Shown: one piece after another, positions 17,964 to 26,459 of the stretch
How the letters are laid out: each line of letters begins with the position of its first letter
Numbering within the stretch: position 1 is the stretch's first letter
Source of the DNA: Pseudomonas entomophila
GTDB lineage: Bacteria > Pseudomonadota > Gammaproteobacteria > Pseudomonadales > Pseudomonadaceae
DNA length: 64,000 bases
NCBI RefSeq assembly: GCF_018417595.1
Contig: NZ_CP070982.1
Coordinates: 4,205,001 to 4,269,000, forward strand
Direction: 5' to 3'
The notes under the pieces: generated by a model
Told to the model about the DNA's origin: nothing
The model's database searches: none
The model's input: the letters and a program-made list of their open reading frames with translations, nothing else
Translations under genes and position numbers: made by a program

Positions 17964-18407
17964 TCACTGACCCAGGGTCAGCACTTTCTGCATCATGGTC
18001 TTGGCGGTGTTCATCAGCTCGGCGTTGGTCTGGAACGCACGACTGGCGGAGATCATGTCAGCCATCTCCTCGACCACGTTGACATTGGGGTAGTAGACGT
18101 AGCCATCCTTGTTCGCTGCCGGATGGTTCGGCTCGTAGCGCGCCTCGAGGTTGCTCTGGTCCTCGATGATGCCCTTGACCTGCACACCCTGCCCCGCCTC
18201 GCCCTGGTCTTCGAACAGCGACTGGCCGACGCCGCCCTGGGCCTGCTGGAAGGTGGTGGCGAACACCGGGTGACGGGCGCGGTAGGTCTGGTCGAGGCTC
18301 GACGAGACGGTCTCGGCGTTGGCGATGTTCGAGGCAACGGTGTTCAGGCGCGTGTTCTGCGCGCTCATGCCGCTACCGGCGATATTGAAGACACTGGCAA
18401 GGGACAT
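17964..18407 (-). CDS. flgC: Flagellar proximal rod protein FlgC
   Basis: FlgC is a proximal rod subunit. The ATG at 18407 (MSLASVFNIAGSGMSAQ) is chosen because a GGAG lies 7 nt upstream. An in-frame GTG two codons earlier sits too close to that site. The 147-residue product carries NTVASNIANAETVSSSLDQT (about 21-40) and the C-terminal VNVVEEMADMISASRAFQTN. It starts 2 bp after flgB ends, so translational coupling is likely. Confidence 0.96.
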   Translation of the reverse strand: MSLASVFNIAGSGMSAQNTRLNTVASNIANAETVSSSLDQTYRARHPVFATTFQQAQGGVGQSLFEDQGEAGQGVQVKGIIEDQSNLEARYEPNHPAANKDGYVYYPNVNVVEEMADMISASRAFQTNAELMNTAKTMMQKVLTLGQ

Positions 18408-18409
18408 GG

Positions 18410-18817
18410 TCACTCTCCGCGCAGGGCTGCGACCAGCCCTTTGAATTTACTGTTGAGCAGGGTGAAGCTGGCCTGGAAGCCGACGGCGTTCTCGGCGTAG
18501 TTCGACTGCTCCATCTGGGCATCCACGGTGTTCTGGTCGATCGACGGCTGCATCGGCGTACGGTACTGCAGCGTGTCGTCGGCCATCGCCAGGCCTTCGG
18601 CCTCGATGTGACGGCTGTTGGTACGGTCGAGGGCGATGCGCCCCTTCTGCTGCTTGTCCGCCTCGGCGGCGAGCACCGACGAGAAGTCCATGTCACGCGC
18701 CTTGTAGTTGGGCGTGTCGGCGTTGGCGATGTTATTGGCCAGCACCTCGGCGCGCTGGGCGCGGAAGCCCAATGCCTTTTCGTGGATGCCGAGCGCTTTG
18801 TCGAAGCTGATGCTCAT
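18410..18817 (-). CDS. flgB: Flagellar proximal rod protein FlgB
   Basis: FlgB is the first rod subunit above the MS ring. The start at the ATG at 18817 (MSISFDKALGIHEKALGFRA) gives 135 residues, the usual Pseudomonas length; the open frame extends further upstream but that extension has no family features. The conserved segment AEVLANNIANADTPNYKARD occurs at about 24-43. It is the first gene of flgBCDE and is preceded by a clean sigma-54 promoter. Confidence 0.96.
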   Translation of the reverse strand: MSISFDKALGIHEKALGFRAQRAEVLANNIANADTPNYKARDMDFSSVLAAEADKQQKGRIALDRTNSRHIEAEGLAMADDTLQYRTPMQPSIDQNTVDAQMEQSNYAENAVGFQASFTLLNSKFKGLVAALRGE

Positions 18818-18866
18818 GTCGGGGAAACCTTCGAAGGTTGACCAGAATTTCGTTGGCAAAGCTTTA

Positions 18867-18882
18867 GCAAGGGTTGTGCCAA
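18867..18882 (-). promoter_or_regulatory. Sigma-54 promoter of the flgB operon
   Basis: The minus strand reads TTGGCAC, five bases, TTGC: a full match to the sigma-54 -24/-12 core. The predicted start near 18855 leaves a leader of about 38 nt. In P. aeruginosa flgBCDE is RpoN/FleR dependent, which agrees. Confidence 0.88.
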
Positions 18883-18945
18883 CCAATAAATCCCCGATAA
18901 ATACTGGCCTCTCGCCCTTTCTGTCGCCCGGCAGCTGCCAGAAAA

Positions 18946-19008
18946 GCGGCAAAGTGCTTCCGCCTCGTGGGGCGCGAGCGGCAAATGACAGGCGGCAAAA
19001 GCGGCAAA
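18946..19008. promoter_or_regulatory. Four GCGGCAAA repeats upstream of the flgB promoter
   Basis: Direct copies of gcggcaaa start at 18946, 18978, 18992 and 19001. They lie about 90 to 150 bp upstream of the predicted flgB start, the usual position for enhancer-binding-protein sites of a sigma-54 promoter. Assignment to FleR or FleQ is inference. The same stretch is also upstream of the divergent autotransporter gene. Confidence 0.45.
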
Positions 19009-19171
19009 TCAAAAAATTGACGTCAATAGAAGTGTCAATGTGCCACTACCTGGGATAGGATTCGCTCCCCGCGCAGAGGCGTGCCCGAAGGCCACTCCCG
19101 AGAGGATTGCAGACCTCCCGTCACGCATGGATGCGCGCCGCTTCCCAAGACGATTTCCAAGGAACGAAAAC

Positions 19172-21766
19172 GTGCCTGCGCCCACCTTCCGCAAGACCCT
19201 GCTGGCCCTGACCATCGGCGCCAGCCCTCTGCCTGCCTTGGCAGTACCCGCCCCCCAGACCATCGTCCTGACGGATGCCGGCTATAGCAGCCAGCACCAG
19301 ACCTACGGCGACGATCTCACATTCACCGGGAGTTCCACCGACATCTTCCGCACCGCCATCGACCTGGTCGATGCCAAGGTGCAGGGTGACCTGGCGTTCG
19401 ATAGCGCGATCAACGCCAACAAAGGCAACACCTTCGGTTCGAAGAGCGGGGTCGACGGCATCCGTATTGCCGACAGCGAACTCAACGGCTACTTCTATAA
19501 CCGCGGCATCGTGAAGACCACCAGCGCGCAAGGCTCCGCCCTGAAGATCAGCGCGACCGTGCTCGACGGCGACCTGGTCAACGAAGGACTGCTGCAGGCA
19601 GGCGGTGATATGACCTCGGGGCCTTTCGCCCCACCGAAGGCCGCCATCGACTTGAGCACTCACAATGGCGGTCGCACGGTCATCAATGGCGACCTGATCA
19701 ATGCCAATGGCGCGCGCATCGTCAGCAACGGCACGCAATCGCGCGGTATCGACCTCGCTGGCGCGAGCCTTGAAGGGCGGGTCATCAACAATGGCGAAAT
19801 CAATGTCGTCGGCCCCAGCGCAATCGGTATCGATGCCACCACCGGCAGCGTCCTGGCCGGCGTGACCAACACCGGCCTGCTGTACATCGGGGCGCAGGAA
19901 TCGATCGGCATCAACCTGGACGGCACCACCCTGGTCGGCGGCATCGGCAACCATGTGGTCAACACCGGAAGGATCACTGCCGGCAACATCGCGATCAAGG
20001 TCGGCAATGTCGCCTATGACGGGCCGGGCCTGCAGCCGCAATACAAGGCCAACGGCGACCTGAACATCTTCAACAGCGGCCGGATCTGGTCCAGGGTGGC
20101 TGTCGATGCCACCACCAGCAACCGCCCGGTAGAGCTGATCATGCGCGAGGGCAGCGATATCCTGGGCGACCTCAATGGCCTGGCCAACATCGAAGTCGAG
20201 GGTAATGCCAGTTATGGCGCCTACTACCCCTCTCAGGGCAACATCCGCTTGCGCGATGGCGGCTGGCTCGAGGTCGGCAGCGCCGACGAGCCTCCGATCA
20301 CCTTCAACCTGGACAGCCAACAGATTAACCTCGAAGGCAACCTGCGGGTTGCTGACCACTCTTCGCTGGGCCTGTACCTGAGCGAGGAGAGCAACCCAGC
20401 CCTGCCCGTGCTCAAGGTCAGCGGTATTGCCGAGTTCGGCCAGGATGCACGAATCGCGCTGGCCCCCGAGAGCGAAGACTACCTGCCCACTGGCGGGCGC
20501 TATCTGCTGCTCGAGGCCGGGCAGGTCCAGGTGCTCGACGCCAGCGGCCAGGCCGTAGACCCCAACGGCAAGCCCAAGGTGGTCAGCACATCGGCGCTGC
20601 TGAACGTGCGCACCAGCACCCTGGAAGACAATAAGGTCTATGTCGAGGTCAACACCAAGTCGGAACAGGCCATCGACCAGATGGTCCAGGAACAAGGCGG
20701 CGACAACAACGCCCAGCATGCCCTGAACGGGCTAACCGGTTCCGGCCTGCTGGCGCTATTGAGCAAGGACGACCCACTGCTGCGCATCGCCTCGCAAGCC
20801 GACGAAGCACAACTGACCAGACTGGCCGAGCAACTGGCCCCGGACGTCAGCGACGGCGCCCGCCAGGCCGCCACCGCCAGCCAGCGCCTGATCACCAACA
20901 TCACCCTCAACCGCACCAGCGGCCTGCGCGGGGTCGCCTCGGGCGACACGCTCAAGGACACCGGCGTGTGGGTGCAGACCCTGTACAGCGACGCCACCCA
21001 GCAACGCCGCGACGGCATCGCCGGCTACAACGCCTACAGCCGCGGCATCGCCGTCGGTGCCGACGGCAAGCTCGACGACCAGTTGACCCTGGGCGTGGCG
21101 TACAGCTTCATCAATACCGACGTCAACGGCAAAAGCGGCAGCAAGACCGACGTCGAGGGCCACGCCTTCACCCTGTACGGCGGCTATGAGCTGGGCAACT
21201 ACTTCGTCGACGGCAACCTCACCTACGGCTTCAACGACAACGAAGGCAAGCGCGACATCGCCAGCACCCGCGCCAAGTCCGACTACGACAGCAAGCAACT
21301 GGGCCTGAACCTGATCGCCGGCTACACCTGGCAGGCCAGCTCGCAATGGCTGGTCGAACCGCGCCTGGCCGCGCGCTACAACCGCGTCGACATCGATGGC
21401 TACAAGGAGAAAGGCTCGTCCGCCGCACTGAAGCTCGAAGACCAGCGCTACGAAGCCATCGAGCTGGGCGCCGGCGTGCGCCTGGCAGGTAGCTATGCCC
21501 TGGGTGCCGGCACCCTGGAACCGCAGTTCAAGCTGATGACCTATCACGACTTCGCCGCCGACAAGGTGCAGAACACCTCGACCTTCCTGGTGGGCGGCAC
21601 ACCGTTCGTGACCAACGGCGCCAGCACCGCGCGCAACAGCTACGAGGCCGGCGTGGGCGCCGACTACAAGCTGGGCGCGGTCACCGTCGGGTTGAACTAC
21701 GACTACGTCGGCAAGTCAGGCTTCGATGCCGACGTGTTCTCGGCCAAGGTGCGCTACGACTTCTGA
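19172..21766 (+). CDS. Autotransporter with beta-barrel domain (type Va secretion)
   Basis: An 864-residue classical autotransporter. The GTG at 19172 is the preferred start: it has AAGGA 8 nt upstream and produces a compact signal peptide (PTFRKTLLALTIGASPLPALA, cleavage at about residue 24). An ATG 45 bp upstream is the alternative. The passenger (about 25-590) is Asn/Gly/Asp-rich, with repeated short strands such as DGDLVNEGLL, NGDLINANGARIVSNG and GRVINNGEINVVG, suggesting a right-handed beta-helix. The barrel occupies about 595-864 (DTGVWVQTLYSDATQQRRDGIAGY to the terminal VRYDF, ending in Phe as BamA substrates do). No protease or esterase catalytic motif was seen. It is transcribed divergently from flgB and terminates before cheR. 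Confidence 0.9.
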   Translation: MPAPTFRKTLLALTIGASPLPALAVPAPQTIVLTDAGYSSQHQTYGDDLTFTGSSTDIFRTAIDLVDAKVQGDLAFDSAINANKGNTFGSKSGVDGIRIADSELNGYFYNRGIVKTTSAQGSALKISATVLDGDLVNEGLLQAGGDMTSGPFAPPKAAIDLSTHNGGRTVINGDLINANGARIVSNGTQSRGIDLAGASLEGRVINNGEINVVGPSAIGIDATTGSVLAGVTNTGLLYIGAQESIGINLDGTTLVGGIGNHVVNTGRITAGNIAIKVGNVAYDGPGLQPQYKANGDLNIFNSGRIWSRVAVDATTSNRPVELIMREGSDILGDLNGLANIEVEGNASYGAYYPSQGNIRLRDGGWLEVGSADEPPITFNLDSQQINLEGNLRVADHSSLGLYLSEESNPALPVLKVSGIAEFGQDARIALAPESEDYLPTGGRYLLLEAGQVQVLDASGQAVDPNGKPKVVSTSALLNVRTSTLEDNKVYVEVNTKSEQAIDQMVQEQGGDNNAQHALNGLTGSGLLALLSKDDPLLRIASQADEAQLTRLAEQLAPDVSDGARQAATASQRLITNITLNRTSGLRGVASGDTLKDTGVWVQTLYSDATQQRRDGIAGYNAYSRGIAVGADGKLDDQLTLGVAYSFINTDVNGKSGSKTDVEGHAFTLYGGYELGNYFVDGNLTYGFNDNEGKRDIASTRAKSDYDSKQLGLNLIAGYTWQASSQWLVEPRLAARYNRVDIDGYKEKGSSAALKLEDQRYEAIELGAGVRLAGSYALGAGTLEPQFKLMTYHDFAADKVQNTSTFLVGGTPFVTNGASTARNSYEAGVGADYKLGAVTVGLNYDYVGKSGFDADVFSAKVRYDF

Positions 21767-21789
21767 ACCCATTGATGCAACGCCCCCTC

Positions 21790-21874
21790 TGTAGGAGCGG
21801 CTTCAGCCGCGATCACCCGCGAAGCGGGTGCCAGGCACCGCGTCGCCCGCATCGCGGCTAAAGCCGTTCCTACA
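21790..21874. repeat. REP element pair, family 1
   Basis: A head-to-head pair: tgtaggagcggcttcagccg at 21790 and its imperfect inverse ending in gccgttcctaca at 21874, flanking an inner palindrome acccgcgaagcgggt. Related copies occur at 26460-26544 and 45969-46052. Confidence 0.85.
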
Positions 21875-21900
21875 GGCGAACCACCCGATTGGCCAATAAA

Positions 21901-21934
21901 AAAGGCCGGTATCGCGAGATACCGGCCTTTTTTT
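21901..21934. terminator. Bidirectional terminator between the autotransporter gene and cheR
   Basis: A perfect 13-bp stem (aaaggccggtatc and its inverse, GCGA loop) is followed by a T run on the plus strand, and preceded by an A-rich run that gives a T-rich tail on the minus strand. It serves the two convergent genes. Confidence 0.92.
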
Positions 21935-21947
21935 GCCTCATCCAGCC

Positions 21948-22775
21948 TTACTTGGCCTGGTAGATGATGCCCGGGCTGCACTGCACCATCTGGTAATGGT
22001 CCGGCAACCCGTTGAGCGCCTCGGAGGCACCCAGGAACAGGTACCCGCCCGGTTTCAGCGTGCTGTGAATACGCATCAGGATGTCCTTCTTGACCTGGGC
22101 CGAGAAGTAGATCAGCACGTTGCGGCAGAACACGATGTCGAACTTGCCCAGCGGCGCGTAGCTGTCGAGCAGGTTATAGGAGCGGAACTCGACGCGGCTG
22201 CGGATCGGCGGCTTGATCGCCCAGCGCCCAGGCCCCTTGGTGTCGAAGTAGCGCTGCAGGCGCTCCTGGGACAAGCCGCGGGCAATGGCCAGGCTGTCGT
22301 ACTCGCCGGTCTTGCAGTTGTTGAGCATGGCACCGGAAAGGTCAGTGGCGACGATCTGCGCGCCCATCTTCAGCTGGCCGAGGTTGGTGCGCTCGAACTC
22401 ATCGATCGACATCGAGATCGAATACGGCTCCTGCCCCGACGAACAGGCCGCCGACCAGATGCGCAGGCGCTGGCCCGGGTTGTTCTTGATGAACTCCGGG
22501 ATCACCTTGTTCTTGAGCACTTCGAACGGATAGGTGTCGCGGAACCACAGCGTCTCGTTGGTGGTCATGGCATCGACCACCTGTTCGCGCAGGCCGCCCC
22601 GTGGCTGCGCCTGGATGCGCTGCACCAGCTCGCCAAGGGACTTGATGCCCTGCTGCTCCATCAGCTTGTTGAGACGGCTGGAGACCAGGTACTGCTTATT
22701 CTCGCCCAGCAGGATGCCACAGGCTTTCTCCAGGAAGACCCGGAACTGTTCGAAATCCAAATTACCCGTAGACAA
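21948..22775 (-). CDS. cheR: Chemotaxis protein methyltransferase CheR
   Basis: CheR methylates glutamates on chemoreceptors using S-adenosylmethionine. The 275-residue product has the N-terminal all-helical CheR domain (about 8-75) and a Rossmann-type SAM domain with RIWSAACSSGQEPYSISM (about 104-121) and FDIVFCRNVLIYF (about 205-217). It contains TTNETLWFRD, the usual active-site segment. It lies 51 bp downstream of cheV, and the pair probably forms the FliA-dependent cheVR operon known from P. aeruginosa. Confidence 0.96.
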   Translation of the reverse strand: MSTGNLDFEQFRVFLEKACGILLGENKQYLVSSRLNKLMEQQGIKSLGELVQRIQAQPRGGLREQVVDAMTTNETLWFRDTYPFEVLKNKVIPEFIKNNPGQRLRIWSAACSSGQEPYSISMSIDEFERTNLGQLKMGAQIVATDLSGAMLNNCKTGEYDSLAIARGLSQERLQRYFDTKGPGRWAIKPPIRSRVEFRSYNLLDSYAPLGKFDIVFCRNVLIYFSAQVKKDILMRIHSTLKPGGYLFLGASEALNGLPDHYQMVQCSPGIIYQAK

Positions 22776-22826
22776 TGCTGCCGCCTCTTTCTAAATCGCT
22801 AGCGCCGGGGACAGGCCCCGGCCGTT

Positions 22827-23756
22827 TCAATGGGACGCCTTGATCCGGTCGACCACGCGCTGAGCGAGATCATCCGGCCTGAACTTGGCCAGGAAGTCAT
22901 CGGCACCGACCTTCTTGACCATCGCCTGGTTGAATACCCCGGACAACGAAGTATGCAGGCAGATGTGCAGCTTTTGCATGCGCGGATCGCTGCGAATCTC
23001 AGCGGTCAGGGTATAGCCGTCCATCTCTGGCATTTCAATATCCGAGATCATCATGAGGAACTCATCCTCCGGACGCTTGCCCTCGTCCACCAGCTTACGC
23101 AGGTAGTCCAGGGCCTGGCGACCGTCGTTGAGCGCCACCACCTCGACCCCCACGGTCTGCAGGCAACGGCTGACCTGCTTGCGCGCCACCGACGAGTCGT
23201 CGACGGTCAGCACCCGCAGCATCACGGCCTTGTCCTGCACCTCGGCATCCACCACCCCCGCCGACACCGACTCGGACGACGGTGCCACTTCCGCCAGCAC
23301 CTTCTCCACATCGATGATCTCGACCATGCGATTGTCGACCCGGGTCACAGCGGTGAGGTAGTGATCACGCCCGGTGCCCTTGGGTGGCGGGTGGATCTCT
23401 TCCCAGTTCATGTTGACGATGCGTTCGACCGAGTGCACCAGGAAGCCCTGGGTCTTGGTGTTGTACTCGGTGATGATCACGAAACTGTTGCGCGTTTCTT
23501 CCTGCAGCCCTGGCAGCCCGGTCGCCATCGACAGGTCCAGGATCGGGATGGTCGCCCCGCGAATATTGGCCACGCCGCGCACCACTGGGTGGGACCTGGG
23601 CAGCAGCGTCAGTTCCGGACACTGCAGCACTTCCCGGACCTTGAACACATTGATGCCGTAGAGCTGTTCGCCATTGAGGCGAAACAACAGCAGCTCCAGG
23701 CGATTCTGCCCCACCAGTTGCGTGCGCTGGTTGACCGAATCCATCACTCCAGCCAT
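22827..23756 (-). CDS. cheV: Chemotaxis coupling protein CheV (CheW-receiver)
   Basis: CheV couples receptors to CheA and adapts by phosphorylation. The start at ATG 23756 (MAGVMDSVNQRTQLVGQNRL) has an AAGGAG site; the open frame extends upstream but without family similarity. The 309 residues comprise a CheW-like domain (about 15-160, with ELLLFRLNGEQLYGINVFKVRE) and a C-terminal receiver domain (about 178-305) with phospho-acceptor Asp in MMISDIEMPEMDG and a HTSLSG switch segment. It is the first gene of cheV-cheR and has a FliA promoter. Confidence 0.96.
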   Translation of the reverse strand: MAGVMDSVNQRTQLVGQNRLELLLFRLNGEQLYGINVFKVREVLQCPELTLLPRSHPVVRGVANIRGATIPILDLSMATGLPGLQEETRNSFVIITEYNTKTQGFLVHSVERIVNMNWEEIHPPPKGTGRDHYLTAVTRVDNRMVEIIDVEKVLAEVAPSSESVSAGVVDAEVQDKAVMLRVLTVDDSSVARKQVSRCLQTVGVEVVALNDGRQALDYLRKLVDEGKRPEDEFLMMISDIEMPEMDGYTLTAEIRSDPRMQKLHICLHTSLSGVFNQAMVKKVGADDFLAKFRPDDLAQRVVDRIKASH

Positions 23757-23787
23757 GCCAGTCTCCTTCAACGATTGCCTGTTTACC

Positions 23788-23814
23788 AAGTCGGCACGGG
23801 CTTTGCTTTTTTGA
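23788..23814 (-). promoter_or_regulatory. FliA (sigma-28) promoter of cheV-cheR
   Basis: The minus strand reads TCAAAAAA, eleven bases, GCCGACTT, matching the sigma-28 pattern (TAAAGTTT-N11-GCCGATAA) in the key TCAA and GCCGA positions with exact spacing. It lies 32 bp ahead of the cheV start. cheVR is FliA dependent in P. aeruginosa. Confidence 0.75.
23792..23806 (+). promoter_or_regulatory. Candidate sigma-54 promoter of flgA
   Basis: The plus strand reads CGGCAC, GGGCT, TTGC, a sigma-54 core with one mismatch in the -24 box. It overlaps the cheV FliA site. The predicted start near 23818 is only about 2 nt before the apparent flgA ATG, so either flgA is nearly leaderless or the start codon lies elsewhere. 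flgA is FleQ/RpoN dependent in P. aeruginosa. Confidence 0.55.
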
Positions 23815-23819
23815 GCGTC

Positions 23820-24569
23820 ATGTACACGAAAACGACATTTTTCCGACGACTGACGCACCTGCTGACCGGCTCGCTCGCCGCGATGTGCCTGCTGGCACCC
23901 GGCGTTCGCACGCTGGCGGATGCGTTTACCTTGCCTGAACAGCTTATCGGTGTCACCCAGGGGTTTCTTGAATTCACCGTAGAGGATTATCTGGCAACCA
24001 CCCAGACCCAGGGCCGCTACGACATTCAGGTCAACACCCTCGACCCGCGCCTGCGCATGCCATTGTGCAGCCAACAGCTGGACGCTTCACTGGAGAGCCC
24101 GACACCGCTGGGGCGGGTCACGGTCAAGGTGCGTTGCGACGGCACCGCGCCCTGGACGGTATTCGTGCCGGCCCAAGTACGCCTGCTACGCGAAGTCGTG
24201 GTGATGACCCGCCCGCTCAAGCGTGAAAGCGTGATCGACCAGGGCGATGTCGCCCTGCGCGAGCGCGACGTGGGCACCCTGACGCAAGGTTACCTCACCC
24301 AGCTGGAACAGGCCGTGGGCATGAAGCTGGTGCGCCCCACCGTGCTCGACCAGGTGCTCACCCAGCAGCACATGGAGCAGGCCGATGTGATCCGCAAGGG
24401 CGACCAGGTGGTGATCGTCGCCCGCAGTGGCGGCCTCAGCGTGCGCATGCCCGGCGAAGCGCTGGACAGGGGCGGCTTGGAAGCGCAGATCCGGGTGCGC
24501 AACCTGAACTCCAAGCGGGTGGTCAAGGCGCGGGTGACCGGCCCCGGCCAGGTCGAGGTGGCCATGTAG
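23820..24569 (+). CDS. flgA: Flagellar P-ring assembly chaperone FlgA
   Basis: FlgA is the periplasmic chaperone needed for FlgI polymerisation into the P ring. The 249-residue product begins with a basic n-region and hydrophobic core (FFRRLTHLLTGSLAAMCLLA, cleavage about residue 33). It continues with AFTLPEQLIGVTQGFLEFTVEDYL and a C-terminal SAF-like/FlgA domain including VITARSG-like VVIVARSGGLSVRMPGEAL. The ATG at 23820 is the only start that preserves the signal peptide, though its ribosome site is poor. It is divergent from cheV and 177 bp upstream of flgM. Confidence 0.93.
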   Translation: MYTKTTFFRRLTHLLTGSLAAMCLLAPGVRTLADAFTLPEQLIGVTQGFLEFTVEDYLATTQTQGRYDIQVNTLDPRLRMPLCSQQLDASLESPTPLGRVTVKVRCDGTAPWTVFVPAQVRLLREVVVMTRPLKRESVIDQGDVALRERDVGTLTQGYLTQLEQAVGMKLVRPTVLDQVLTQQHMEQADVIRKGDQVVIVARSGGLSVRMPGEALDRGGLEAQIRVRNLNSKRVVKARVTGPGQVEVAM

Positions 24570-24684
24570 GGGAAAAGGGCGACAGGAAGACGACAGAAAG
24601 CTGGCGGTGAGTAGGCACTCCCCCTAAACTGTGTCGGAAATCGGGTTACGCAAGCCAACTGACCGGCGGTGATGCATTCCTGCC

Positions 24685-24711
24685 TAAAGTTTCTTTCGGG
24701 TTGGCCGAAAA
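24685..24711 (+). promoter_or_regulatory. FliA (sigma-28) promoter of flgM-flgN
   Basis: TAAAGTTT at 24685-24692, eleven bases, then GCCGAAAA at 24704-24711. The -35 half is perfect and the -10 half has one mismatch to GCCGATAA. It lies about 35 bp upstream of the flgM ATG. FliA control of flgMN gives the feedback loop known in Pseudomonas. Confidence 0.9.
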
Positions 24712-24746
24712 CCAGGCATGCGTCCAAATACCCAGAGGTTCTGATC

Positions 24747-25061
24747 ATGGTCATCGACTTCAGTCGTTTGAATAATTCTCCGTCCGTCACGGGCGGCGTG
24801 CGTGGCAATGCCGCGGCCGGCCAGGCTGACAAGGCCGGCGCCGCAAACGTCGCGCCCAAACAGGCCAATGCCAGCGGAGAAGCGGTACACCTCAGCCAAG
24901 AGGCACAGCAGTTGCAGAAGATCAGCGACAAGCTGCGCGATCAGCCGGCAGTCAACAGCGCCCGCGTGGCCGAGTTGAAACAGGCGATCGCCGACGGCAG
25001 CTACAAGGTCGATGCCGGCCGGGTCGCCAGCAAACTGCTCGATTTCGAAGCCCAGCGCTGA
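24747..25061 (+). CDS. flgM: Anti-sigma-28 factor FlgM
   Basis: FlgM holds FliA inactive until the hook is complete and FlgM is exported. The start [10 protein letters not shown] at 24747 has an AGAGG site and lies downstream of the FliA promoter; the longer frame upstream would run through that promoter. The 104-residue product has a disordered N-terminal half rich in Ala/Gly and a helical FliA-binding C-terminal half (about 50-104) with [20 protein letters not shown] and [28 protein letters not shown]. It is followed by flgN 47 bp later. Confidence 0.96.
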   Translation: MVIDFSRLNNSPSVTGGVRGNAAAGQADKAGAANVAPKQANASGEAVHLSQEAQQLQKISDKLRDQPAVNSARVAELKQAIADGSYKVDAGRVASKLLDFEAQR

Positions 25062-25108
25062 CCTCCAGGCGCGCTGACTTCAAGGACGCAACAAGCCAAG
25101 AGTTAGCC

Positions 25109-25576
25109 ATGCACGACATCACTCTGCTGCAATTGATCGAAGATGACATCGCACCCACGCAGGAACTGCTCGACCTTCTACAAAAGGAAGCGGTGGCCCT
25201 GCATGGCCGGGAAATGGGAATGCTGGAACAGATCCTGGCCCGCAAGCAGTCGTTGATCGTGTTGCTCGAGCAGCAGGGCCTGCGGCGCAACCAGCTGCTC
25301 GCCAGCCTCGGCCTCACCGCCGACCGCGCCGGTGTGCAGGCGGTGGCCGCACAGTCGCCCAACGGCGAGATCATCCTGCAACAACTCGATGTGCTCACCC
25401 AGTTGATGGATGCCTGCCAGAAGGTCAACGAGACCAATGGCCGGATCATCCAGGTACAGCAGTACGCCACGGCCAACCAGATCAGAATCCTCATGGGCGG
25501 CGATTCTCCGTCGCTCTACGACAGCCGTGGCACCACTTCGCCAATGGACAGGCCCCAGGCGCTTGGTCAGGTGTGA
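25109..25576 (+). CDS. flgN: Flagellar export chaperone FlgN
   Basis: FlgN escorts FlgK and FlgL to the export gate. The 155-residue product is almost entirely helical (residues about 5-115), with the typical opening LLQLIEDDIAPTQELLDLLQKEAVALHGRE and the KVNETNGRIIQVQQ segment that lies in the substrate-binding helix. It is downstream of flgM, as in other Pseudomonas, and its client FlgK is encoded at the left edge of the window. Confidence 0.93.
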   Translation: MHDITLLQLIEDDIAPTQELLDLLQKEAVALHGREMGMLEQILARKQSLIVLLEQQGLRRNQLLASLGLTADRAGVQAVAAQSPNGEIILQQLDVLTQLMDACQKVNETNGRIIQVQQYATANQIRILMGGDSPSLYDSRGTTSPMDRPQALGQV

Positions 25577-25656
25577 TTAGTTCTATCAAGGCACGGAACA
25601 TACTGGCAAAATGCCGTTACTTGCGTGTGTCGTTTTTGCCTGGAGATTGATAACCC

Positions 25657-26400
25657 GTGTTCAATGAATCCGATGCTCCCCAGCCGCCAAAGGTGCTCAC
25701 CACGCCTCTGGAGATTGCGGCCAACCTGCGCCAGCTGCTGGAGAGCCACGACCCGCTGATCATCAGCTTCCACGAGCGCAGCCAGCGGTTCCAGAGCTAC
25801 GTGGTGCACGTCGACCGGGACAGCAACGCCCTGGCGCTGGACGAAATGATCCCGCGCGACGGCGAAAAATACATCGAGAACGGCGAACCGTTCCGCGTCG
25901 AAGGCTTCCACGACGGTGTACGCATCGCCTGGGAATGCAACACCCCGCTGACCGTCAGCGCAATCGACGGTCACCGCTGCTACCGCGGCCCGCTGCCTGA
26001 AGAAGTCACCTACCACCAGCGCCGCAGTGCCTTCCGCGCCGCCTTGAAGCTTTCGCAACTGGTCGACATCGTCCTCGACGGCACCCACCTCAAGGGCAAT
26101 GGCGCCCTGCGCGGCAAGCTGCTGGACATCTCCGCCACCGGTTGCAAGCTGCGCTTCGACGGCAATGTCGAAGATCGCCTGCAACTGGGCCAGGTCTACG
26201 AACGCTTCAAGGCCGGCAACCCGCTGGGCCTGAGCGACACCATGGTCGAGCTGCGCCACTTGCATTTCGAGGAGCGCATCAACACCACCTTCGCCGGTGT
26301 GCGCTTCCACAACCTCAATGGCCAGGCGCAGCGCAAGATCGAAAGCTTCGTGTACCAATTGCAGCGCGAGGCGCGGCGCTTCGATAAAGACGACTATTGA
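25657..26400 (+). CDS. ycgR: Flagellar brake protein YcgR (cyclic-di-GMP-binding PilZ protein)
   Basis: YcgR binds cyclic-di-GMP and slows or biases the flagellar motor. The 247-residue product (GTG start at 25657 with GGAG upstream) has an N-terminal YcgR domain (about 15-110) and a C-terminal PilZ domain (about 115-235). Both PilZ nucleotide motifs are intact: RRSAFR (residues 122-127, RxxxR) and DISATG (157-162, D/NxSxxG). The gene follows flgMN by 80 bp and ends at a strong terminator. It connects this flagellar region to cyclic-di-GMP, as does the diguanylate cyclase at 35142. Confidence 0.95.
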   Translation: MFNESDAPQPPKVLTTPLEIAANLRQLLESHDPLIISFHERSQRFQSYVVHVDRDSNALALDEMIPRDGEKYIENGEPFRVEGFHDGVRIAWECNTPLTVSAIDGHRCYRGPLPEEVTYHQRRSAFRAALKLSQLVDIVLDGTHLKGNGALRGKLLDISATGCKLRFDGNVEDRLQLGQVYERFKAGNPLGLSDTMVELRHLHFEERINTTFAGVRFHNLNGQAQRKIESFVYQLQREARRFDKDDY

Positions 26401-26418
26401 TCGGCCGCTGAACGCAGA

Positions 26419-26445
26419 AACGCCACCCATCGGGTGGCGTTTTCA
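26419..26445 (+). terminator. Terminator after ycgR
   Basis: A 10-bp stem, aacgccaccc/gggtggcgtt, with a three-base loop runs into TTTTC, 19 bp past the ycgR stop. Confidence 0.92.
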
Positions 26446-26459
26446 TTTGCCCAGACCTC

